Source of the DNA: JBGAHD01 sp044226395
GTDB lineage: Bacteria; Pseudomonadota; Gammaproteobacteria; Xanthomonadales; Ahniellaceae
NCBI GenBank assembly: GCA_044226395.1
Contig: JBGAHD010000002.1
Coordinates: 1 to 64,000 of the forward strand
Reading direction: 5' to 3'
Length of the DNA stretch: 64,000 nt
Shown: positions 1-8,137 of the stretch, one piece after another
How positions within the stretch are numbered: position 1 is the stretch's first letter
How the letters are laid out: every line of letters starts with the position of its first letter
Translations under genes and position numbers: made by a program
The notes under the pieces: generated by a model
Database searches by the model: none
The model's input: only the letters and a program-made list of their open reading frames with translations
Told to the model about the DNA's origin: nothing

Positions 1-179
1 AGCGTCCCAAATCAAGAACTACTGTATTACTACTGAGGTTCTTACTTGGAGCGCCTATTTTCTGTGGACGATCACTCGTCCATCAGGCGCCCACACAAGT
101 CACCTGCGCACACTGTCAAAGATCTTTCCTCGTCTCGGACGTTTCGTCCAACCGCCGTTAGGCGTCGAGGGAGCCGCGC
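1..179 (-). promoter_or_regulatory. Leader of a 16S rRNA operon (16S gene lies beyond the left edge)
   Basis: Read on the minus strand, this stretch carries a boxA-like antitermination element, GATCTTTGACA (114-124), followed closely by CTTGTGTGGGCGCC. This resembles the arrangement in enterobacterial rrn leaders, where boxA is followed by a TGTGTGGGC block shortly before mature 16S rRNA. It lies directly downstream of a consensus promoter and of tyrS. The order anmK, M23 peptidase, tyrS, 16S also occurs in Pseudomonas aeruginosa (from memory). The 16S gene itself is not in the window, so the assignment rests on the leader motifs and synteny. Confidence 0.72.
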
Positions 180-207
180 ATTATAGGGGGCTTTCGAAGG
201 ACGTCAA
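180..207 (-). promoter_or_regulatory. Strong sigma-70 promoter of the rRNA operon
   Basis: On the minus strand the -35 box is TTGACG (202-207) and the -10 box is a perfect TATAAT (180-185), separated by 16 bases. The discriminator just after the -10 is GC-rich (GCGCGGC), a hallmark of stringently controlled rRNA promoters. It starts about 20 bases after the tyrS stop, so rRNA transcription begins inside the tyrS downstream region. This is the best match to the promoter consensus that I noticed in the window. Confidence 0.85.
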
Positions 208-226
208 CACCCCGAAGCGCGTTTGG

Positions 227-1438
<1,212 letters not shown>

Positions 1439-1570
1439 AACGGGTCTTGAGGCTGCGCTGCCGCCATCGGCGCGGGTCGGCGATGCTACGACACCGGGCG
1501 CGGTCGGCGCACCCGTCTTGTTAAGAAGGTGTTAAACGATTCAGCTAAAAATGCCAACTGGGACAAGGGT

Positions 1571-1598
1571 TTGACGCACATATTTGAGATGGTTATCT
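1571..1598 (+). promoter_or_regulatory. Promoter of the mepM-anmK operon
   Basis: TTGACG (1571-1576), 16-base spacer, TTATCT (1593-1598). It lies 29 bases before the GTG start of the M23 peptidase gene, in the divergent region shared with tyrS. The surrounding sequence is clearly more AT-rich than the flanking genes. Confidence 0.6.
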
Positions 1599-1627
1599 TC
1601 GCGATGTTCCGGCTGTGAAGACCTAGC

Positions 1628-3076
1628 GTGACGTCCCAACCCCCACCCATCCCGGCGGCGCGTCACGCGCATCGCCGTCAGGCGGTCCGCCGGCAGGCGC
1701 AGGGCCTGCATTGGCATTTCTACAAAGCCCGCGCCGATTGGAGCTTCATTCCAAATTTCGCGCGCGCGCCGATTCGCTGGCGTGGCGAACATCACGTGTT
1801 GCTGGGTCTGAGCGCGGCGCTGCTGTTTCTGGCGTTCGTCGTGTTGCCCAGTTGGGCCGAGGCGGCGCGTCCGCTAGGACATGGTGGCGTGCCCTTGGTG
1901 GCCGAGGACATCGCGCTGCCCGAAGCGCCGGCGGCGACGTTCTCGACGCCCGTCCCCGCGATCGAGGACGAGTGGACCGCGATCGAAGTGAAGAAAGGCC
2001 AGACCATGGGCCAGATCTTCTCGACGCTGGGCTTTTCAAACGCGGTGCTGCACAACATCGTGTCGACCTCGCCGCATGGTCAGTCCTTGACCCGCATTCG
2101 TCCGGGTCAACGTTTCGAATTCCAACGCGATGCCACGGGCGCCTTGATCGGCCTGCGCTTCGATGCCGATGAGCGTCAGCGCGTGGTGTTGCATCTGGGC
2201 GATGAAGGCCCGCGCGAGGAAGTGATCTCGCGCGCGTTCGAACATCGCGTGTCGCGCGCCAGCGGCACGGTGGATTCCTCGCTGTTCGCCTCGGGCGAGG
2301 CGGCGGGCCTGTCCGACGCGATGATCATGCAGATGGCCGAAGTCTTCGCCTACGACATCGACTTCGCCCAGGACCTGCGTCGCGGCGACCAGTTCAGCGT
2401 GGTCTACGAGCAGTTGTATCAAGACGGCGAGCCCGTGCGCTCGGGCAATATTCTCGCGGCGAGCTTCGTCAACGATGGTCGTCGCTTCACGGCGCTGCGC
2501 TTCACGCTGCCCGATGGTCGCGTCGATTATTTCGACGAGGACGGTCGCAGTCTGCGCAAGGCGTTCCTGCGCACGCCGGTGGCGTTCACGCGCATCAGCT
2601 CGGGCTTCAGCTCGGCGCGCATGCACCCGATCCTGGGCCGCATGCGCGCGCATCAAGGCGTCGATTACGCCACGCCGGCGGGCACGCCGATTCGCGCGGC
2701 GGGTGATGGCAAGATCGGTTATCGCGGCTGGAAGACGGGCTACGGCAACGTGATCATCGTCGAGCACACCGGTGGCCGCTTCAGCACGCTGTATGGCCAC
2801 ATGTCGCGCTTCGACAGCGCGTTCCGTGTCGGCAGTCGCGTGCGCCAGGGCGATGTGATCGGTTATGTCGGCATGACCGGCCTGGCGACCGCGCCGCATC
2901 TGCATTACGAATTCCGCGAGCGCGGCGTGCATCGCGATCCGCTCAAGGTCGATCTGCCCAAGGCCGAGCCTCTGACCGGCGCGGCGCTGGCCGGCTTCCG
3001 ACGCGAGAGCCAATCGCTGCGTGGTCAACTGGCCCTGCTCGAGGGTCACGGCCCCGACGCGGTCGCCACGCGTTGA
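1628..3076 (+). CDS. mepM: M23-family peptidoglycan metallo-endopeptidase (MepM-like)
   Basis: Predicted membrane-anchored periplasmic endopeptidase that cuts peptide cross-links in murein. The 482-residue protein has a basic N-terminus, one membrane segment at about 57-77, a LysM-like/OapA-type region near 115-175 (EWTAIEVKKGQTMGQIF), and a C-terminal LytM/M23 domain. Zinc and catalytic residues are visible in HQGVDYATPAGTP, LYGHMS and HLHYEFRERG. The start is GTG; no ATG fits better. anmK follows after 10 bases, which ties cell-wall cutting to anhydromuropeptide recycling. The same gene pair sits beside tyrS in pseudomonads (from memory). Confidence 0.9.
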   Translation: MTSQPPPIPAARHAHRRQAVRRQAQGLHWHFYKARADWSFIPNFARAPIRWRGEHHVLLGLSAALLFLAFVVLPSWAEAARPLGHGGVPLVAEDIALPEAPAATFSTPVPAIEDEWTAIEVKKGQTMGQIFSTLGFSNAVLHNIVSTSPHGQSLTRIRPGQRFEFQRDATGALIGLRFDADERQRVVLHLGDEGPREEVISRAFEHRVSRASGTVDSSLFASGEAAGLSDAMIMQMAEVFAYDIDFAQDLRRGDQFSVVYEQLYQDGEPVRSGNILAASFVNDGRRFTALRFTLPDGRVDYFDEDGRSLRKAFLRTPVAFTRISSGFSSARMHPILGRMRAHQGVDYATPAGTPIRAAGDGKIGYRGWKTGYGNVIIVEHTGGRFSTLYGHMSRFDSAFRVGSRVRQGDVIGYVGMTGLATAPHLHYEFRERGVHRDPLKVDLPKAEPLTGAALAGFRRESQSLRGQLALLEGHGPDAVATR

Positions 3077-3086
3077 ACGCGGCGCG

Positions 3087-4202
3087 ATGAGCACCGGCGA
3101 GGACGGGCTCTATTTAGGACTGATTTCCGGAACGAGCGCGGACGCGATCGACGCGGTCGTGCTCGATGGCAGTGCGCGACCACGCGTGATCGCGGCGCGC
3201 GCCACGCCTTATCCGCCCGCGCTGCGCGCGCGCGTGCTCGAGCTCAATCGCGCCACGGCGGCGATCGATCTGGATGAACTGGGTCGCCTCGACGTGGCGA
3301 TTGGACAAGCCTTCGCCGAAGCCGCGCGCGCCCTGCTCGACCACGCCGACGTGCCGCGCGATCGCGTGCGCGCGATCGGCAGTCATGGTCAGACCGTGCG
3401 TCATCGCCCGTGGAGCGATCCGCCGTTCACGCTGCAACTGGGCGATCCCAACGTGATCGCCGAACGCACGGGCATCACGGTGGTGGGCGATTTTCGCCGT
3501 CGCGACGTCGCCGCCGGCGGACAAGGCGCGCCCTTGGTACCGGCCTTTCACGCGGCGATCTTCGACGAGAGTGAGCGCCCTTGCGTGGTGCTCAATCTCG
3601 GCGGCATCGGCAATGTCACCGTGCTCGCGGACGATCGTCCAGTGCTCGGCTTCGACACGGGCACGGCCAATTGCCTGCTCGATGCGTGGATGGCGCAATC
3701 GGGTGCGGGTGGCGTCGATCATGGCGGCGAACGCGCGGCGCGTGGCCGCGTCGATGACGCCGCGCTCGCGCGGCTGCTCGATGATCCTTACTTTCGATTG
3801 CCCGCGCCCAAGAGCACGGGGCGCGAGCATTTTCATCTGGATTGGTTGCGGCCGCGCCTGGGGGATTTCGCGCGCGCGCCGCTCGAAGACGTGCTGGCGA
3901 CGCTGGCGGAATTTTCCGCCGTGACCATCGCCGACGCGGTACGCCACGCGCTGCCGCACGCGCGTCACGTGTGGGCCTGCGGTGGCGGCGTGCACAATCG
4001 CGATCTGATGGCGCGCATCGCGCGTCGATTGGGTTCGATTCCCTTGGCCAGCACGGCCGAGCGCGGCATTGATCCCGACTACGTGGAAGCTTCCGCCTTT
4101 GCGTGGCTGGCGCGGGAAACGCTGGCGCGGCGGCCGGGCAATGTCGCCACGGTCACCGGCGCGCGCGGGCCGCGCATTCTCGGGGCGATTTATCCGGCCT
4201 AG
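3087..4202 (+). CDS. anmK: Anhydro-N-acetylmuramic acid kinase
   Basis: Phosphorylates and opens 1,6-anhydroMurNAc to MurNAc-6-phosphate in murein recycling. The 371-residue product begins YLGLISGTSADAIDAVVLDG, the usual AnmK N-terminus with its phosphate-binding loop. It also has VVGDFRRRDVAAGGQGAPLV, GFDTGTANCLLDAW and GGGVHNRDLM, all family hallmarks. The reading frame is open back into the upstream gene, but the ATG at 3087, ten bases after the mepM stop, gives the normal family length. Its last 4 bases overlap the convergent gene at 4199. Confidence 0.95.
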   Translation: MSTGEDGLYLGLISGTSADAIDAVVLDGSARPRVIAARATPYPPALRARVLELNRATAAIDLDELGRLDVAIGQAFAEAARALLDHADVPRDRVRAIGSHGQTVRHRPWSDPPFTLQLGDPNVIAERTGITVVGDFRRRDVAAGGQGAPLVPAFHAAIFDESERPCVVLNLGGIGNVTVLADDRPVLGFDTGTANCLLDAWMAQSGAGGVDHGGERAARGRVDDAALARLLDDPYFRLPAPKSTGREHFHLDWLRPRLGDFARAPLEDVLATLAEFSAVTIADAVRHALPHARHVWACGGGVHNRDLMARIARRLGSIPLASTAERGIDPDYVEASAFAWLARETLARRPGNVATVTGARGPRILGAIYPA

Positions 4203-4498
4203 CCGGTGGTGTTGACGCGCGCCTGCGCGTGCACGGGCGATTCGTCTTCGGGCAGGGTTTCGAACGCGGCGAGCGCGGCGCGAAAAGCCGCGGCTTCATC
4301 GGGCGCCCAGGTGCCGCTCAGATGCGCGATGTCCTGCCGCGAGGCCTGTTGCGTGCCTGGCGCTTCGACGCCATCGCCGAGACCGGCGCGGATCAAATGC
4401 AGGATCACGTCATTGATCGCCCAGTTTTTCTCGCGGGCGATCGTCTTGATGCGCTCGGCCAGCGCATTGTCGATACCTCGGAGTAGAAAATCGGGCAC
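4199..4498 (-). CDS. Small ribbon-helix-helix-like protein
   Basis: 99 residues. The N-terminus (DFLLRGIDNALAERIKTIAR and on to LIRAGL near residue 40) has the beta-strand/helix/turn/helix pattern of Arc/CopG-type DNA-binding proteins. The rest is acidic and Ala-rich with no recognised domain. No toxin gene lies beside it: the neighbours are anmK (convergent, 4-base overlap) and ampG (62 bases downstream). It could be a solitary regulator or simply a conserved protein of unknown role. The fold call is from pattern alone. Confidence 0.7.
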   Translation of the reverse strand: MPDFLLRGIDNALAERIKTIAREKNWAINDVILHLIRAGLGDGVEAPGTQQASRQDIAHLSGTWAPDEAAAFRAALAAFETLPEDESPVHAQARVNTTG

Positions 4499-4560
4499 GG
4501 TTCGCTCCTGGCTGCCGGGGCGATGGTAGCAAGCGTTTCACCCGCCGCGCATGCGGAAAT

Positions 4561-5910
4561 TCACGGTTTTGTCGGCTCTTTGGCGCCATCGGCGCCTGGC
4601 CTGGCGGGAATCCTCGACCACAGCCACGCCAGCAGCACCAGGGTCGGCAGCAAGGACACGGCGCTGATCACGTAGAAGGTGATGTAGCCCCAGGATTCGA
4701 CCATGAATCCGGAGACGCCGCCGATCACCTTGCCGGGCAGATTGGCCAGCGAGCTCAGCAGGGCGTATTGGGTCGCGGTGTAGCCCTCCGCGACCAACGA
4801 GGACATGTACGCCACCAGCACCGCGCCGGCGAAGCCCTGCGAGAAGTTGTCGCCTAGGATCGCGACCACGAAGGCCCAATACTCGCCTGGGTACAGGGCC
4901 ATCAGGATAAACAGCAGATTCGAGGTCGCGACGCCCAGCGCCGCCGCCAACAGCATGCCGCGCAAGCTGAAGGCAGAGGCGATCAAGACCGCGCCGATCG
5001 CCGTGCCGGCAATACCCATCCAACTGCCGAACAGCTTCGAGACATTGGCGATGTCGGCCTTGGTAAAGCCCGAGTCCAGATAGAACGGTCCGGAGATCAC
5101 GCCGAGCATCTGATCGGGCAACTTGTACAAACCGACGAAGGCCAGCAACGCCAGCGCTAGTTTCCAGCCGCGCTGACGGAAGAATGAAAAGAAGGGTTCC
5201 AGAATCGCCGCCAACGCGAAGTTCGGGCGCGCACGCGTGCGTGTAGCCGCGTCGGGCTCGCGCGCCAAGACAGTCGTGATCAAGGGCACCAGCATCGCCG
5301 CCGCCATGGTCAGATAGGCCGCGCGCCAACTGCTGAACTGGGCGATGTACAGCGTCATCGCGCCACCGCAAATCAAACCGCCGCGGTAGCCAAAGGAGTA
5401 GGTCATCGTCAAGGCGCCTTGCGCGTCCACAGGCGCGATCTCGACGCGGTAGGCATCAACCATGGTGTCCTGCGTGGCGCCAGCAAAGGCCAGAAGTATC
5501 ACGCAGATCAAGAACACATGCGGCTGTCCATTCGGATCGACCAGCGCACAGGCGCCGATGCTGATCACGAGCAGGATCTGCGATAGGCACAACCACCCGC
5601 GACGGAAACCGAGAAAGCCGAGCAAGGGCGCCCCGCGCCAGTCGAGCAAAGGCGCCCAGATGAACTTGAGGGCGTAGAGATTGCCCGCGTAGCTGATCAG
5701 CCCGATCAGACTCAAGGCATAGCCGACGTCGCGCAGCCACACGTTGAGGGTTTGTCCGACCATGAGGATCGGCAGGCCCGACCCAAACCCGAGGAAGAAC
5801 ATCACCCCGGCGGCGGGCGTGGCGAATGCTTCGCGGATGCGGCGCAGGCGCGACGGATTGGCGCCGCCATCGGCGGTGGCCGATTGGCCGCGCTCCCCGC
5901 TCGCGCTCAC
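4561..5910 (-). CDS. ampG: MFS permease of the AmpG muropeptide type
   Basis: Predicted inner-membrane importer of GlcNAc-anhydroMurNAc peptides for murein recycling. The 449-residue product has about 12 hydrophobic segments and the AmpG-like opening FFLGFGSGLPILMVGQTLNVW. It also has FIWAPLLDWRGAP and WAFVVAILGDNFSQGFAGA. The frame stays open into the upstream gene, but the GTG at 5910 overlaps the xthA stop as GTGA, indicating translational coupling. Proximity to anmK and an M23 peptidase supports a recycling role. AmpG versus a related MFS sugar carrier cannot be settled from sequence alone. Confidence 0.8.
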   Translation of the reverse strand: MSASGERGQSATADGGANPSRLRRIREAFATPAAGVMFFLGFGSGLPILMVGQTLNVWLRDVGYALSLIGLISYAGNLYALKFIWAPLLDWRGAPLLGFLGFRRGWLCLSQILLVISIGACALVDPNGQPHVFLICVILLAFAGATQDTMVDAYRVEIAPVDAQGALTMTYSFGYRGGLICGGAMTLYIAQFSSWRAAYLTMAAAMLVPLITTVLAREPDAATRTRARPNFALAAILEPFFSFFRQRGWKLALALLAFVGLYKLPDQMLGVISGPFYLDSGFTKADIANVSKLFGSWMGIAGTAIGAVLIASAFSLRGMLLAAALGVATSNLLFILMALYPGEYWAFVVAILGDNFSQGFAGAVLVAYMSSLVAEGYTATQYALLSSLANLPGKVIGGVSGFMVESWGYITFYVISAVSLLPTLVLLAWLWSRIPARPGADGAKEPTKP

Positions 5911-6674
5911 AACCCGTATTCCACGGTCAACGGCGCATGATCGGAAAACTTCTTCTCGCGATACACCGACGCGCTCTTGAGCGTATCGCGCAGACCCGCG
6001 GTGACCACGTGATAGTCGATGCGCCAACCCACGTCGTTGTTCCAGGCATTGGCGCGATTGGACCACCACGTGTACTCGGCCACGCCGGGCTTGAGCGTGC
6101 GATGCGCGTCGACCCAGCCAAGATCACCAAACACCAAGTCCATCCACGCGCGCTCCTCGGGCAGGAAGCCGGAGTTTTTCTGATTCGAGCGCCAGTTCTT
6201 CAGATCAAGCTGCGTGTGCGCGATGTTCCAATCGCCGCACAGAATGTAGTGACGCCTGCTCTTGGCCCAGGACTTGAGCTTCGGCTCGAGCCAGCGCATC
6301 ACTTCGAACTTGAAGGCCTGACGTTCCTCGCTCGACGACCCCGAGGGCAGATACAGGCTCACCACGCTGACATCGCCGAAGCGCGCTTCGAGATAGCGAC
6401 CCTCGCTGTCGAACGGCGCCCAGCCGAGCTTGTCGATGATCTGATCAGGCTCGCGCCGCGAGTACACCGCCACACCGCTGTAACCGCGCGCTTCGGCGTC
6501 GTGGAAATGCGCGTGATAGCCCTTGGGGAAGAACATCGCGTCCTTGAGCTGTTCGCGCTGCGCCTTGGTTTCTTGCAGGCACAGCACGTCGGCGCGCTGC
6601 GCGCCGAACCAGTCGAAGAAACCCTTGGTCGCGGCCGAGCGAATGCCATTGACGTTGGCGGTGATGATTTTCAT
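5907..6674 (-). CDS. xthA: Exodeoxyribonuclease III / AP endonuclease
   Basis: Base-excision-repair nuclease that cleaves abasic sites. 255 residues with the endonuclease/exonuclease/phosphatase fold: MKIITANVNGIRSA at the start, LQETKAQ with the metal-binding Glu, GYSGVAVYSR, CGDWNIAHTQLDL, and the C-terminal WRIDYHVVT...FSDHAPLTVEY with the catalytic Asp-His pair. The ATG at 6674 matches the family N-terminus; the longer open frame runs antisense through pyrE. It overlaps ampG by 4 bases and is divergent from pyrE. Confidence 0.95.
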   Translation of the reverse strand: MKIITANVNGIRSAATKGFFDWFGAQRADVLCLQETKAQREQLKDAMFFPKGYHAHFHDAEARGYSGVAVYSRREPDQIIDKLGWAPFDSEGRYLEARFGDVSVVSLYLPSGSSSEERQAFKFEVMRWLEPKLKSWAKSRRHYILCGDWNIAHTQLDLKNWRSNQKNSGFLPEERAWMDLVFGDLGWVDAHRTLKPGVAEYTWWSNRANAWNNDVGWRIDYHVVTAGLRDTLKSASVYREKKFSDHAPLTVEYGL

Positions 6675-6765
6675 GAGCGGGTCCCGATGACGGCTGGCAA
6701 GCGTATCGGAGCGCGCGTCCGGCCGGAATACGCCAGTCGACACACACGCCCGCGCGGCGGACGCG

Positions 6766-6771
6766 TAGAAT
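6766..6771 (+). promoter_or_regulatory. -10 element of pyrE
   Basis: TAGAAT at 6766-6771, 29 bases before the pyrE ATG, inside the 126-base divergent region with xthA. No convincing -35 hexamer is seen at the right distance. Confidence 0.4.
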
Positions 6772-6800
6772 CCGCCCGTCCTCGCCGCGTGACCGAGCCC

Positions 6801-7445
6801 ATGCAAGCCTATCAACGCGAATTCCTGGAACTGGCGCTGCGCCTGCAGGTGCTGCGCTTTGGCGAATTCACCCTCAAGTCGGGGCGGGTCAGCCCGTATT
6901 TCTTCAACGCGGGCCTGTTCAATTCCGGCGCCTCGCTGGCGGCGCTGGGCCGCGCCTACGCGGCGCGCCTGGCGAGCGACAACCTCGGCTTCGACATGCT
7001 GTTCGGCCCCGCCTACAAGGGCATCGCGCTGGCCGCGGTGACGGCGGTGGCGATGGCGCAGGATCACGGCCGCGATCTGCCCGTGGCGTTCAATCGCAAG
7101 GAAGCCAAGGATCACGGCGAGGCCGGCGTGCTGATCGGCGCGCCGCTCAAGGGCCGCGTGCTGATCATCGACGATGTGATCACGGCCGGCACCTCGGTGC
7201 GCGAATCGGTGGCGCTGATCCGCGCCCATGGCGCCGAACCCGCGGGCGTGATCATTGCGCTCGACCGCCAAGAGCGCGGCGCCGGCGAGCTGTCCGCCGC
7301 CGACGAGGTTCGTCGCGACTTTCGTCTGCCCGTGCTCGCCATCGCCGGACTCGGTGAACTATTGTCGCTGGCCGAGGCGCGCGAGGACCTAGTTCAGCAC
7401 CGCGCCAGCCTCTTGGAGTACCGTGCGCGCTACGGCACGACTTGA
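6801..7445 (+). CDS. pyrE: Orotate phosphoribosyltransferase
   Basis: Makes OMP from orotate and PRPP in pyrimidine synthesis. The 214-residue product has LKSGRVSPYFFNAGLF at the N-terminus, GPAYKGIALAA, FNRKEAKDHGE and the PRPP-binding loop VLIIDDVITAGTS. The very long upstream extension of this frame is antisense to xthA. The ATG at 6801 gives exactly the usual length and N-terminus (MQAYQREFLELALR). xthA-pyrE adjacency is common in gammaproteobacteria. Confidence 0.96.
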   Translation: MQAYQREFLELALRLQVLRFGEFTLKSGRVSPYFFNAGLFNSGASLAALGRAYAARLASDNLGFDMLFGPAYKGIALAAVTAVAMAQDHGRDLPVAFNRKEAKDHGEAGVLIGAPLKGRVLIIDDVITAGTSVRESVALIRAHGAEPAGVIIALDRQERGAGELSAADEVRRDFRLPVLAIAGLGELLSLAEAREDLVQHRASLLEYRARYGTT

Positions 7446-7473
7446 GCCTTCGCATCGAATGTGGAGATTGCGC

Positions 7474-8100
7474 ATGATTCGCACGACCCTGGGCCTTGCC
7501 TTGTTGACGCTGCTGTCGACCAGCGTCGAGGCCAAGATCTACAAATGCAAGAACGCCGCCGGCGAGACTTATTACAGCCAGACCTACGACCCCAAGTTGT
7601 GCGGTGGTGGTGGCTCGCAGTTGAATGATCAGGGCGTGTCGGTGCGCGCCATCGAGCGTCAGAAGACGCCCGAGGAAATCGCCGCCGAGAAAGCCGCCGC
7701 CGAAAAGGCCGCCGAGATCAAGGCCAAGGCCGACGCCGAGGCCAAGGCCGATCAAGTGCTGATGATGTCCTACGCCAACGAGGGCGATCTGCAGCGCGCG
7801 CACGATCAGGAATTGCAGATGATCGATTCCTCGGTCGCGACCGCGAAGTTGCAGTTGGCCAATCAGCAAAAGGCCCTGGCCGAATTCCTCGCCAGCGCCG
7901 CCGAATCCGAGCGCGCCGGCAATCCGGTCTCCGAGGCCGTGGCCGCCAACATCGCCACCGTGCGCAAGCAGATCGAGGATCAGAACGCCTTCATCGCCGA
8001 GAAGGATCAGGAAAAAGCGGCGTCGGCGAAGGCCTTCGCGGTGAAGCTCGAGCGCTTCCGCGAACTCAAGGCGCGTCAGGTGCAAAGGCCGCGGCAGTAA
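7474..8100 (+). CDS. Periplasmic DUF4124 protein with coiled coil
   Basis: 208 residues. A signal peptide (MIRTTLGLALLTLLSTSVEA) is followed by the short DUF4124 motif KIYKCKNAAGETYYSQ, then an Ala/Glu/Lys-rich stretch (about 60-190) predicted to form a long coiled coil. The ATG at 7474 has a GGAG ribosome site 7 bases upstream and overrides a longer upstream start. Function is unknown. DUF4124 proteins are usually small envelope proteins in gammaproteobacteria. It follows pyrE by 28 bases and may be cotranscribed. Confidence 0.85.
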   Translation: MIRTTLGLALLTLLSTSVEAKIYKCKNAAGETYYSQTYDPKLCGGGGSQLNDQGVSVRAIERQKTPEEIAAEKAAAEKAAEIKAKADAEAKADQVLMMSYANEGDLQRAHDQELQMIDSSVATAKLQLANQQKALAEFLASAAESERAGNPVSEAVAANIATVRKQIEDQNAFIAEKDQEKAASAKAFAVKLERFRELKARQVQRPRQ

Positions 8101-8137
8101 GCCGCGGCATTGACGCGCGTCGCCCTGGGGCGATGCG

